Source: Perkinsus chesapeaki (taxonomy: Eukaryota > Perkinsozoa > Perkinsida > Perkinsidae). Taken from it: a stretch of DNA of 64,000 nucleotides. The stretch covers positions 1 to 64,000 of the forward strand of contig JAAPAO010000105.1 of assembly GCA_013115145.1 (NCBI GenBank). The letters are read 5' to 3'. Numbering within the stretch: position 1 is the first letter of the stretch; each line of letters begins with the position of its first letter. This document shows positions 46,725-57,419 of this stretch, piece after piece. Made by a program: the position numbers and the translations under genes. Under the pieces are notes generated by a model, which saw only the letters and a list, made by a program, of their open reading frames with translations, searched no databases and was not told the DNA's origin.

Positions 46725-49700
46725 CTAATCGACATCATTCATATCTTGCATTGTCGACATCAAGATACTACCATCAGTAGAAGGAGCAGAGTCAGGTGGT
46801 GGTGGCACGTCACTCGGTGGCTTGTCTTCTTCACTTTCACTTTCCTCACCCTCCAACTGACAACGACAGGGATTCGTCCAATCTCACGGAGACAACCTTC
46901 GAAGCTCAATAAGCATTTCAGGTATGCCATTCCTAGGTATAAAGCCGAAGAGATTCTCAGTAAAAAAAATTCGGTAACATTTTGGATCTTTTTCCAAAAA
47001 ATACTGAAATAAATTCCACTCGAAAATCTCGGCCCAGTAGCCGAAGCCTAAGCTTTCCCGAGCCTTACATCCTCATCAGGAAGGACCTCCCACCGGCCTT
47101 GCTCATCTAACCTCATCCGCTTGTTGAATGCTTCCTCCTCTTCAGAAGGCGCTGATACAAAATACTAAAATTCTATCAGATAAGCGCGTCAGTATCGCCG
47201 CTACCAGTATCGGCATTAGCTCGAGCGTCCTTCAGTGCTTCCAGAGCGAACTTGTCCAATACTAACTGATTCGGTCGGCAGGGTTTAGCACAAATCGGAC
47301 ATTGCCACCTAACGTCTAACATCACACCCCTTCCCCACCAAGCCTATGCTACCGTTTATCAACATTGGCAGTGAGCTTATTAATATTTATATATGCTTTG
47401 GCATCGAACGTCTGTAAATGCTCGCAGTTGCACCCTAAGACAGGAGAGCTAAGACGAATGCAGGCGTAGCTATGCTACCTCTGGCGGGAAGGTCTATCTC
47501 ACACAACGAGATCGGGCATCTAGTCTGAAGAATGTCATGAACTGCCCGAGTATCGATCTAGGGAAGAAGCCAATACTACAGCTACGAATTAGCATTTATT
47601 ACTTGTAGATCATCGTCCTGTAATTCACGCGCCCTCTTCCGTCCAAGCCTGAGAATAGGTATAAATCATGCCCGTCTGACCACATAGAGTTTCAGAACTG
47701 GAATGGCTATTTCAAGAGCAGGTTCGCCAGGACCATTTTTTCGGGCATGGCGGTGACTCCTTCATCAGAGTCTAGCCACAAAATCTAGGTGCCTGCTGAA
47801 CCAAGCCCCCACATAACGCAGACCGCTGAACTCGATCAGGCTGGAGGTGAATCAGGTCGAAGAGGATATATTCTGAATTCTAATGATTTATCCATGATTA
47901 CTGCCACCTACGAGTGTACGTGCAACCATATATATAGGAGGCTCCAAGGATATCGTCTGCTGGAGATGATTAATAAGCATATCATATCGAGTCGGTATTA
48001 ATATGTTTAATAAAATAGAATTCATAATGTATTTGTAATATCCCTGTAACTTATCGAATATCGTATTCTAGGATGACATTTCCCCTTAGCCCACGAAAAA
48101 CTCCCTAACCTCGCTGATGAACCCATTTTCCCCGCCGAGCTGGGCTCTGCTCTTGATGTTGAGGAATGTCTGTGTACGTTAGAGAAGACCGTTTCGCAGA
48201 TGTTGTTGTACTTGGGATGCGCATCCATTCACACGGTCATCACCGCTCTCCCAAGTGAGGCCCTCTAGGCACCTAGTTAGCCGCATTTCGTCAAGCAAGC
48301 TGCAAAATTGCGTGCAGAATGCGGCTTTTGATACTCACTGAGTATCACCCAATCAGCCGCATTCGTTGTTGTAGCCAGTTTCATCTTGCTGGTTACTTAA
48401 CTCCCAGACGACCGTCATCAGGCCGTTTTCGACTGATTTCCCGCCATAAAAAATGTGGCGGTCCACCATGTGGCGTAGGATAGTGGCTCCTCGGACATAA
48501 TCCGAGTTATGGCTCGAGCCACGGCGTTGGGCTGCCCGAGACTTGATTCGCCGGATGGGGGTCCCCAACGACCAATGGTCGACAACCATCAGCTGGGTTC
48601 GTAACGATCAGAGGATTGAATCGGAAATATCAGACATCACAATTGGTATCGTTGAAAAAAAGGTTAATACACTTTTGAGGTCAAACTTCTTCAAAATTTT
48701 CTAAGGAACCCAAGCAGTTCCTATCCGGCTCACACCGAAGTTCGGTGACCGAACTTCCCATTATTATCGTTATTACATTACAATATCCAAATCCTGTCTT
48801 CTGCATTTCTCCAAGGAGGGCTGAACTATATTTCTTAGTAAGTCCTCTGGTGAAACTTGTTTAGTAACAACAACGCCGAAGAAAAACCTGACAGCTAAAC
48901 GATACCTACCAATCCCACAAGTAAATAACCAATACCGAGCTTAATACTATATATGGCAATATCTTCACGGGATTCATACGAACCAGTGATTCATCCAACC
49001 TCGAATAGAGATGCGTTCCTCCAAGGCTGTTCCTAGTACCGACTATGACAAAGAACGTAGGCTCCTAGCGGTATAATAATTATCGTAAGCATCCCTTTTC
49101 AGAACACCCGACGGTGCTTCTTCAATTCACCATCATCCCCTCCCCGTCTACTACCTTGGCGGTTGAGATGCAGCCGATTGTGCAGCATGATTTGGGTCAT
49201 ATCCTGTCTTATATGTTATATGAACAACATTGTTGTTCGGTCGCAGGACATCATCAATGTACTTACCTAACCAAACCACCATCTACCGACCCCCGCATCC
49301 CCCTCAAACCTACTCGTCACTTCTCGGCGAACATGACCATATTTCCCCGGAGATATCCGGAAAACATCCCGATAATTATTAACACTCGCCCGGAGCTCCA
49401 ACGGCCACAGTGGCCCCTGGGTCACGTGACTCCTTTTATGTGCAACCGCCACACACCGAACTGCAACGTTGTACTTCCTACAGCAACAAACCTCAGCACA
49501 TTTGCCCGAGACACCTCCACTATTACTTCGCCTGCCAGTCTCTAATTTGATTGCTCGTAACGTTCAACCGCATGCTCAGTGTAGACTCTATTGCGCTTGG
49601 TGCTGTCATATTACGAGCGGTGGCCACAAAGCCCAGGAGCTGAAGAGTAGGACCACATCAAGTCGGACCAACCTTCCAGGATAGACCGAGCAATAATGGT

Positions 49701-50897
49701 CATCAATAGTGTCAAAGAAGGGAGTGCGTCGAGAATTATAATTCTATAAGTAGCATACTGTAGTATATTTGATGATTAAATATTACATATATATGGATAT
49801 TGATAATACTGAATACCATTTAAAGGAACTCTGAAAGGAATACCTCTTGGGCTTTCGGACGACGCACATATCGTCGAAATATTCACCCTCTTGAGAAAGT
49901 TATTCAAAAAAGCATATTTTTTGGGGACACCCTGTATATTGATAATACTGAACTAAGTACCTTACAATATATACTAATGCTAGTATTATTTAGCACTACC
50001 AATACTATTACTAACTGCCCAGTATACGAAACTTAGAAGAGTCTACTAATATTTTCCACAGCCTCTATATCACCATAACGACACCCTCCCGCAGAATCCC
50101 TTTCACTACATCCAGACCAGGCTCGAATGGATCCATGTTCAACATTCGGCAAAATGGACATATAAAATCCGTAGCCTCAGCATCAGCTCGTACACACCTA
50201 ATGAAGGTCAAATAATCCCCCCCCACACACACACACACATCCCCAAGGGACATTACTTGCAGTGGCTTTTCCGACAGCAAGACGCGCAAGTCACAAACTC
50301 GGAGTCGCCGACACCAGCGCCGCCAAAACAAATGCATTTCACCTGGAAATGTTTCGCATCCCCACATTTTCATCTTTCCTACCTGGGCGGTATTACCAAC
50401 TCCAAAAGCAGCCTCCAGTCTAGCAGCTCCCGCTCCACCAGTAGTGGCATTCAACTGCTGTTGTGCAAGAGTAAGGCGACGCTGTCTCCCTGGTGCACTG
50501 GCTGACCCACCACCTAAATGCATTAGACCATCCATCCATATTCCTTAGCCCTTCAAGTGCCACTAAATAGCCAGTTCTCTGCCGCTGTTGAGGGAAGGTC
50601 AGATCCTACCCTCCCTATGCTCCTATCTTCATTACACTATATAATATCAGTTCAACTGGTATACTATCGAATCAGCGACGACGTGCGAAAATTAACAAAC
50701 ATCGCCATGGCAAGTAAGCGTTATGCCTCACCAGCCCCACTGCCATGCAGTCCCTCAACTGTTGATCCTCCTCCTGCTGCTGGACCTCCTTCCAGCTGAG
50801 ATCGGAGCCTCTGTGATTGGTCTTGTTGTTGCTGATACCTTAATGCATCGTTTCTACCCTCCCCAGTGTATTCCTACCTAATTTTAGCTGTAGCCAT
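46725..50897 (-). CDS. SIZ1: E3 SUMO ligase, SIZ1/PIAS family (PHD + SP-RING)
   Basis: Starts MATAKIRYQQQQDQSQ at 50897. A Gly/Ala/Gln-rich region leads to a PHD finger split over two exons (KCICFGGAGVGDSEF, CASCCRKSHC, FICPFCRMLNMDPFEP), as in plant SIZ1, where the PHD ends EICRLTRADPF. Near 47500-47200 is the SP-RING: TRCPISLCEIDLPARG, CNCEHLQTFDAKAYININ, WQCPICAKP. Acidic exons follow (PSEEEEAFNKRM, GEESESEEDKPPSD), ending MQDMNDVD at 46725. The SP-RING recruits the SUMO-charged E2. No SAP domain is visible at the N-terminus. PINIT exons should lie at 47700-49600 but were not resolved; the run of CA repeats at 50223-50240 is intronic. Confidence 0.85.
48329..48347. repeat. perfect 9-bp inverted repeat, one-base spacer
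   Basis: Stem TGATACTCA, within the unresolved central part of the SIZ1 gene. Confidence 0.85.
48737..48757. repeat. perfect 10-bp inverted repeat, one-base spacer
   Basis: Stem GAAGTTCGGT, also in the central SIZ1 region. Confidence 0.85.
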
Positions 50898-51279
50898 ATC
50901 TTGTTTATATTGTCCACCAATAGCGAATGGTGCCACCCACTTCACACCTCTACCGTGAGGGTATTCAACCTGATGACACTTAATATGATACCCAAAACGT
51001 TATTCGTTTTTCAGCCTAATATACCAGTTCTAACTCAACTACTAAAAATTTCTACAAATCCCCATCTCTCGCGCTTTCGGTAAGACTGCCCAAGACCTTT
51101 CCAATGATTCCTCTTTCCTTTCCAAGGTTAGTGTTGAGCGATTACACTACTATCAATCATATCTATCGATGATACATTTTCCCATCGTTTATGCTATTAA
51201 CCACCAACCACTCATCTACCGTTTCGCCCAACTATTTCCAAGGCAGGCACGATTCAGACGTACAAATTAATACACACCA

Positions 51280-51549
51280 CTACTCATTGACATTCAAACC
51301 CCACCACCTAAGATGTTCGCGGACATGAACTACTATTATCCTTTTCATCGTCGTTTTATTAAAATTTACCAATATCTCGTATAGTCCAAGGTACACCGGT
51401 TTTGCAGTAGTACGACCATAGAAAGCATTTGACAATATCCAGGGTAGATGCGGCAACGGCACGGCAAGTTTGTCTCCCGATATTACCTGGTACCGCTCCT
51501 TCCCATTTTCTATTTTATAGTCTAAGATCCGTACGGTAGAGGAGGACAT
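51280..51549 (-). CDS. hypothetical protein or first exon (MSSSTVRIL start)
   Basis: From the ATG at 51549 the frame reads TVRILDYKIENGKERY, a convincing protein start, and stays open to 51280. A GT donor at about 51488 suggests the true exon may be short, with the remainder intronic. No family recognised. Confidence 0.35.
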   Translation of the reverse strand: MSSSTVRILDYKIENGKERYQVISGDKLAVPLPHLPWILSNAFYGRTTAKPVYLGLYEILVNFNKTTMKRIIVVHVREHLRWWGLNVNE

Positions 51550-51660
51550 AGGAACGAGGATGGAGGCACAAGATAACTGATAGCTAAGATGGTATACTGC
51601 AACACAACACATATGATCAATAGAAAATACTCAAACTACTCCATGTTACCAGACACGTCA

Positions 51661-51727
51661 TCATATAGCCTAGTGGTAGAATTCATGCTTTGTAATCGCT
51701 CCACCCAGGTTCAATTCCCAAGTATAA
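51661..51727 (+). pseudogene. tRNA-like sequence
   Basis: Box A-like TAGCCTAGTGG and box B GGTTCAATTCC are at normal spacing, with an anticodon-loop-like TTTGTAA. The stems pair poorly, so it is probably a decayed tRNA. It is not assigned to a gene. Confidence 0.4.
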
Positions 51728-52429
51728 CAAGGTGAATCATATTAACTTCACAGCCTTCCTCAACCTCATCCATCACAGCCTCGAGTAGCCATCGAAGCAC
51801 CAGAAACTTATAACCCTCAATCCAAACCAACCAGAAGAAGCAACAATACAAGTCGAGACCGTCCATGCTGACAGCCTCAAGACCCGAGGGTGCGCAGCCG
51901 GAAGAATTAAGATATCTTAGGTTAAAATAAAGATACTAGGAGACATCTCTAGAGGCTTATAAAAGAATCAGAAGGGACAGACTGCACAAAGCAAATATTT
52001 AACAGCAACCTTGTATCTGATATAGAAAAGTAGTAGCGAAGGCATTGGTGAAGATTACAACTACGAACTTGCTCTTACACGGTCATTCAATAGTCCAATG
52101 CGTAATGGTTACGAATACCTCTCATTATATATATTAATATATTGATACTCATCCCTGTTATGCGAACCATGGTGATGGCTGTCCTTTACGCACCAATTCG
52201 GGTTCAACATTTCTTAGCATGTGCGTCAACTATTCTGCAATTCATGCAATATAACAATTGAAAGAGCAGGCTCACTAAAACTCCTCGCAACCACAAAATT
52301 GGGCTAGAGAGCTCTAGGCAGCATCCAACCAACAAGAGATACGTCTCCCTATATATTATGCAGTATAAAAGACACATGAAATGCGGTCATCGTCCTCCTC
52401 CTCCTGTCCCGACGCTGCCCTACATCTGG
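51728..52429. other. intergenic
   Basis: No gene seen. A short AAGATATCTTAGG stretch at about 51910 recalls the shared intron element described in the findings. Confidence 0.5.
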
Positions 52430-53055
52430 GACTTCCTACTACTGCGCTCCACCGCCTCCACTACTGCTACCACCAAAGAGTAGTGATATAACCTAAGACA
52501 CTTTCAATGGAAAGGATGTCATTAACAAACTTACCGTAGTAACAATCATACAAAACATAACCGTACTTGTCATCGAAAGGCTTGTGATCGAACTAAAGAG
52601 CGGTATGAGCAACTCCGACCCACTCCGACTCACTGGATGAAGACCGTCCACCACAGCAAAGGTGACGTATCGATACACGTCACAGAGGTATTTACCCATG
52701 TCATGCCTGATGATCGATCAACATATCCCGAAAGATAAACCCTACCAGCACATAACCAGCAAAATGAAACCGCCAACAGCAGTACTTCCAGAACAAACGC
52801 CCCTCTGAAAACGAGATAAAAAGGCGGAGCGAAGCGGACAAAATACTACTTGAAACTTTCCTCTTGGGAATAAGAATATACCAGAAATGTCGCTGGCCAG
52901 CCCAGCAAGATTCCAACTAGGCCGAAAGTTGAGCCAGGATACGCACGGCTACTACTACCTATGGCCCAGAGGAGCAGCGGGGCGTCACAGGGAACTCCAA
53001 AGCCTCTGATGGCTGCTATGAGCAATGATCCATCGAACACCGTTAGCCCTGCCAT
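52430..53055 (-). CDS. small multi-exon membrane protein
   Basis: From MAGLTVFDGSLLIAAI at 53055. Exon 1 has one clear hydrophobic span (STFGLVGILLGWPATFL). Exon 2 gives GGFILLVMCW, then HDMGKYLCDVYRYVTFAVV, FDHKPFDDKYGYVLYDCYY and a last exon ending KSQM at 52430. All four junctions are in phase in this model; a rival model with another frame gives a more hydrophobic protein, so the reading is not certain. No family recognised. Intron 1 contains the motif CTTCGCTCCGC. Confidence 0.45.
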
Positions 53056-53714
53056 TACACTCGGCAACCACCTATGGGGGAGAGGAGGTAGGATAGTAAG
53101 AACGTGGATATATAAGAAAAGTCAACGATAATACAACTACACAATAGGCTGCTATTACTTCGATAGTTGAACGATCAGAAGTATCTTAAAAGATACCTTA
53201 TCTTCAAGCTAAGATACCTTTGATATTCAGTGTATTAAAGAGATGCTATAAATGCAATGATGAAGCCACCAGAGCTAATAAATAGCCACTTGTGGATAGA
53301 ATGCAAGCGATTAATTCCGCCTTCCTAACTACATGACGAAAACTGTGAACCTACTACCTGACCTGTAGAAACCACCTATTGGGTTCATTCAAGGACATAT
53401 GCTAAAATGCTGGACCAAGAAATGAAGCACTAGTGGTTCTATTAACTGACTCAGCTATACTAACCTCCAAATGGCACCAACGATTATGAAGGATAAGGTA
53501 TAGGGATCGTTCAATAAACCGATTTTGAAATTCAGAATCGATTCCAGAACTGCTTTTTACAAGTGAAACGCGATGCTGGAATCGATTCTGAATCACAGAA
53601 TTGGTTTAATGAACAATGGGATATATTTATAACTAATATAATCTAATAATCCATATAAAATATAAATTATATATCACTGAGCCTGGATAAATGTCGCCAA
53701 GTAGTAACCCTATA
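53056..53714. other. intergenic with a copy of the shared hairpin element
   Basis: Positions 53180-53223 carry, on the minus strand, GGTATCTTAGCTTGAAG followed by GGTATCTT, a relative of the intron element at 54501, 58011 and 58132. No gene is seen; 53520-53610 contains a 20-bp imperfect palindrome around CAGAATCGATTC. Confidence 0.5.
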
Positions 53715-54611
53715 TTACTCATAGAACTTCCTGCATCTCCCAGATAGCCTTCTCCCTATCCCTCCTTCCTCATCCTCATCCATCGGTTCCACAGTCTTCG
53801 CTATGTTAACTGCCCCACCACCATCAGAGCTGCTGGACGACGAGGATGATCTATGGGGACCTGAAAAGGATCCGAAAGTGCATCGTCTCGAGTTTGCGTC
53901 CTATCCAGTTTGGATACCATAATCAGCTTTGGTATATCCAGATGATCACCTACACGAAATTGCGATGGAAGGAATTTTCGAGAGCATTTTCCGTCGGTTC
54001 TTGCGCACACTGGAGAAGTATATTTTTCCTTTGCTGATCCGAGTTAGTCCAATCCTGGCCTCAATATAGCTGAAAATGCTATTGCAGGCAGGAGAGGGAC
54101 ACACACCAGTGGTGGTAGACACAGTCGACTCAAGAAGGGCATTTTACACGTGTGGAGAATTGAAATAGAAATAGGAAAATTAATGGATAAGAGAAGTTTG
54201 ACTCGAACCACTGATCTGAGGGTACAAAAATAATACTATGAATTATTAAGTCTTAGTAAATTGGAACTTAGGTACAAAATAGCAAGTTCTAGAATCGACA
54301 AGTTTACCTTCACCGAAGAAATCCGCAACGGTTTCACTTCGTTGACTCGTCTGAAAGATACAAAATAGGTCAACTTCCGGTCTGGTGTATATTACTGATA
54401 TCATGGCGGCTCCCACGAGTGGTGCCGCTGAAGGCATCATGCCTAGTTGGATAGGAACCGATACAGGTGGCAACAGAGGATAGCTCGCCAAGACCCCAGG
54501 CTGACATATGAAGTATCTTACCAGCTTCAAGCCAAGATATCTTACATCAACCTTCCAAAAGATATCCCATGCTTGCTGGAGGAGAACTATCCCGTCCTCC
54601 AGCCCAAGCAT
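53715..54611 (-). CDS. unknown protein with Ser-rich acidic C-terminus
   Basis: MLGLEDGIVLLQQAWDIF at 54611, then after a 45-nt intron (54501-54545) PGVLASYPLLPPVSVPI and MMPSAAPLVGAAMIS, followed by QRSETVADFFGEG. The last exon, entered after a GT-AG intron, reads HRSSSSSSSS, then NIAKTVEPMDEDEEGG, ending RKFYE at 53715. The middle exon (CARTDGKCSRKF) is tentative. No named domain. Confidence 0.45.
54501..54545 (-). repeat. introner-like element, copy 1 (whole intron)
   Basis: The 45-nt intron starts GTAAGATATCTTGGCTTGAAG and continues CTGGTAAGATAC, ending CAG. It matches the introns at 58011 and 58132 in a different gene. Confidence 0.75.
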
Positions 54612-54814
54612 AAATTATATACCAACTACTTGGGCTGCCAACAAGAAGTCAAAAAGTGTTACAGAAAAAGCGCGCGCCCGTCTAATCGATTCTAAAATAA
54701 GTACCGTGAGTGTGCCTTTGAACATTACACTGGTAATATGATTCTTATATGATACTTGTAATGATATGAATGACCTCATTCGACCTTTATAAAGATCTTT
54801 TGACAGTTTTATAA

Positions 54815-56130
54815 ATGGTAGGGTATCATGAATACACTGCTATTCTTCTAGGAGGTACTGGTAAGCTGGGCAGCCACCTTGTCCGAAGCTTCCTCCTATC
54901 CCCTTTATGTGAGCATATCTTAGCTACCCGCTTTGTGGTGATATATCTACTACAGGCAATCGACTAGTATGTATTGGTAGGCCAGGACAAGCAGATAGAC
55001 TGGAGAAGTTTATTACGGATAAAATGGGGGTAGCTGGTGCTAAGTAATCTTCATACCGAACTTTTCTCGATTTCTCCTAGATTGTGGGGGTAACCTCTAG
55101 AGCAGTAATATCTGAATCTATTCGTTGGCCTTGCTGAGGCTGTGACAAGGGTATCGGACTAGTCGGAGAGTTGATTGTCTATCAACAACAGATGGACAAC
55201 TGAGGATCGCATTTGACGCGCTAAAATCATTTACTTGTTAAAGCCTCTAAGGACGCCGATAGTTCAGTTGCTTCTGATTAGGTCCAAGCTGCAAGCCATA
55301 GATATCTCAGAAGACTTATCGGACTTAGCGGGAGCGATGAAGCAATATGGTGCAGGGGCCGAGCTGGCAGTGTCCGCACTTGGAGCGAGAGGGGGAAGGT
55401 AGTAGCTTTGGTGTAATGGTAGAATCGTCGATTTTCCATCCCGACGGCGTCAGTTCGATTCCCAGAAGGGGCTTGTCAGATACAATTTAGCGACTCCAGC
55501 TGACCTACTTCGTCTAGATGTAACCGAAAACCTTCGATTCGCGGAAACTGCCGCCCAGGAAGTCGGTAAGGCTCGAGGGTGTCGCCAGTAGAACAAGACT
55601 GCTGTTATCATCATCAGGTGCATCGCACATTACATTGATGAGCCATATAGCAGCTGATCATAGCAAATGGGGGAAGGGGACTGAAGGGAAAGGAATGCCG
55701 AAGGGGTTCAAGGAGGCTAAGGGACTCTTGGAGTAAGCATTGTTCAGTGGGCGGTGAGACGTTTACTTGTAGTCGACTGGCTTCACTGTCCTGTTCACAT
55801 TTAGTAAGTAGGTATTACTCTCGCGAGGGATAAGTACGATATCAACCCTTTAGGACTTGCTTATTATAGAAAACGGGCGGTATAAAAATCCTCTGGTCTT
55901 AGTTACGTAGTCAGTCAATAGGTTCATGAATCAACCTTGTATGAATCTTACATATCATACCGTCTTTAGATATCGCATAGAGAAGTCAGATGTGCTTAAG
56001 TCACTGGGTACCAGAGTTTCGATATTTAAGCCATCACTTATAATTGGGGAGCAGTCTGATCAATGTGGTAGGTCCAAAGGGCATCTCAGGTGACCGTCGA
56101 ACGATTTCCGAAGCCCCTTATCAGTCTTGA
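54815..56130 (+). CDS. NAD(P)-binding Rossmann protein, HTATIP2/TIP30-like (possible frameshifts)
   Basis: Starts MVGYHEYTAILLGGTGKLG at 54815, with the GxxGxxG nucleotide motif. In-phase splicing gives LCNRLVCIGRPGQADRLEKF, then later exons IDISEDLSDLAGAMKQYGAG...LAVSALGARGG, PADLLRLDVTENLRFAE, RLLLSSSGASHITLMSH, KEAKGLLE joined to STGFTVLFTF, and KSLGTRVSIFKPSLIIG. The order and spacing fit TIP30-type extended SDRs (AFGVG, LISSTGA, VFRPG). Two junctions (after GARGG at 55398 and near 55578) are out of phase by one base, so the gene is decayed, mis-assembled, or uses non-canonical splicing. The first of these introns is tRNA-like. Confidence 0.6.
55402..55473 (+). pseudogene. tRNA-like sequence filling an intron
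   Basis: Box A-like TTGGTGTAATGGTAGAATC, a perfect CGTCG/CGACG anticodon stem and box B CAGTTCGATTCC. The acceptor stem is weak and the anticodon loop too long. It occupies most of the 92-nt intron 55399-55490, on the gene's strand. Confidence 0.5.
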
Positions 56131-56330
56131 AGACTTATCGTTGAATTACTAGTGCCGAATTCCTCCCGGTTCCTTCGTCTCTTTGTCGGAGGCTTTGAGG
56201 CGACAGCTCGTCGCCCATGAGCAACTTGTCCTGTGATAATAGTAATGCTTGCTTCCCTCGGTGCCTTATGTTGTAGCACCAGTAGTGGGAGCTCGTACAA
56301 AGCGTGGCACTGGTTGTAGGAAATGCCTTC
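56121..56330 (-). CDS. C-terminal exons of a basic protein
   Basis: Joining LCHTGRHFLQPVPRF...APTTG (about 56330-56280) to QVAHGRRAVASKPPTKRRRN via a 49-nt intron gives an in-phase reading that ends NSTISLQD with its stop at 56121. The cluster KRRRN looks like a nuclear localisation signal. Upstream exons toward 56600 were not resolved. Its 3' end overlaps that of the convergent TIP30-like gene by 10 bp if both models hold. Confidence 0.4.
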   Translation of the reverse strand, partial: EGISYNQCHALYELPLLVLQHKAPREASITIITGQVAHGRRAVASKPPTKRRRNREEFGTSNSTISLQD

Positions 56331-56779
56331 CCGTGTGACACAGCTGCACGATTGGCTATATCGGTATATTACCTAGTTTTCAGAACTGCCCGGCCTGGCA
56401 AGTGTCCCTATAAAGGAGAAGTTGGTTAATATAATGTATCCAATTCAAGCACAGTTTATGCTGGCGCAGTATAGAGAGATAAGTGCTGAGCATTTGGCCT
56501 TGGCGGTAATAATCTTGGCGGGAAAGGGTCTCGTAAGGAGATAATAGATTATAATTATATTGTTGAGGAATATGGACGGTTCGGGGCAAATAAGAGTGGC
56601 CGCCGCGCTGTCGCTAGTCCATCCTAGGGCCGAGAGCGTACTATAGTTCTTGGATCAAACTTTGTTATAATTCTCGCGCGCCTCGAAATGTGTAGAGTAT
56701 TCTATTTTGCTGAGAGAGAGCGGGTATCTTGGGGCAGTTATCACGGTAATAGGGTTCGAAACTGATAAACTAAATAGGA

Positions 56780-57000
56780 ATGGATAGATTATTCCTTCGT
56801 ATAGCAAGTGGTCCGGCTTGGACTTCGGTATTGGTAGTATTGTTACTTTGGGACATTCTAGATGTCACTGGCGGGGATCGAACCTGCGCGTTCAGATACG
56901 TATTAATCATGAAATGTGTGTTCCCCCGGAAGGTGTATTGATGGAGCCTCTGGGATATGAGGAATGTATGAAATTAGTCGGCAAAGATGAAGCCATTTAA
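56780..57000 (+). CDS. small protein, 52 aa, two exons
   Basis: MDRLFLRIASGPAWTSVL (56780-56833) joins in phase across a 62-nt intron to IRINHEMCVPPEG, LGYEECMKLVGKDEAI, stop at 56998. Reading straight through the intron gives a longer but unlikely ORF. The size and composition resemble a small organellar or complex-subunit protein; not identified. The intron has an antisense tRNA T-arm (TCGAACCTGCG) at its 3' end. Confidence 0.45.
56834..56895 (-). other. intron with antisense tRNA-like 3' half
   Basis: The reverse complement reads GCGCAGGTTCGATCCCCGC, a T-arm with four of five stem pairs, starting almost at the splice acceptor. There is no 5' tRNA half. Confidence 0.45.
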
Positions 57001-57002
57001 CG

Positions 57003-57046
57003 TGCTGCTGCTGCTGCTCCGCTTGCTGCTGCTGCTGTTGTTCAAG
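57003..57046. repeat. interrupted CTG/CTN microsatellite
   Basis: Repeated GCTGCTGCTG triplets, broken by CCGCTT, directly after the small gene. Confidence 0.85.
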
Positions 57047-57419
57047 TAGTGTTTCTTCATGCCTTTGGTAGAACTGAGTTGGCCTCTACGGGGGGGGATT
57101 GCTCGTTCGAAGCCCCTTACTGAGTTGCATTCTATGAATATGTGGATAGCAGTAACAAAGAATGTAGAATAGCAATATGAGGTTGTCTAGGAAAATTCGT
57201 GGGGTAGTTTGGGCTTTCATATTGGTCGCGGGGTGATGGAAATGTCCTTCCAGAGGAGGCGTATGTGGCGATGTGATGAAACTTTCATCACAGTGCGTGA
57301 TTCCAGTTGACGCCGACGACGACGTTCTGAGAGCTGCGAGGTTTTGGAACTAAAGTGTATTTCATAGTTGATCGATTATTGTGTAGTTTTCTGTCCCCTT
57401 CTTTATTTGAATTCTCACT

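Noticed and set aside
49114-49545. Plus-strand ORF of 143 codons
   Set aside because: Within the SIZ1 gene; Pro/Thr-rich composition without motifs, and the opposite strand has a WPLELRASVNN stretch that may belong to the PINIT domain.
56834-56930. Complete antisense tRNA near 56870
   Set aside because: Only a T-arm-like 3' half is present; no box A or acceptor partner.
57070-57125. tRNA-like box B near 57110
   Set aside because: CGTTCGAAGCCC alone, without a consistent box A or stems.
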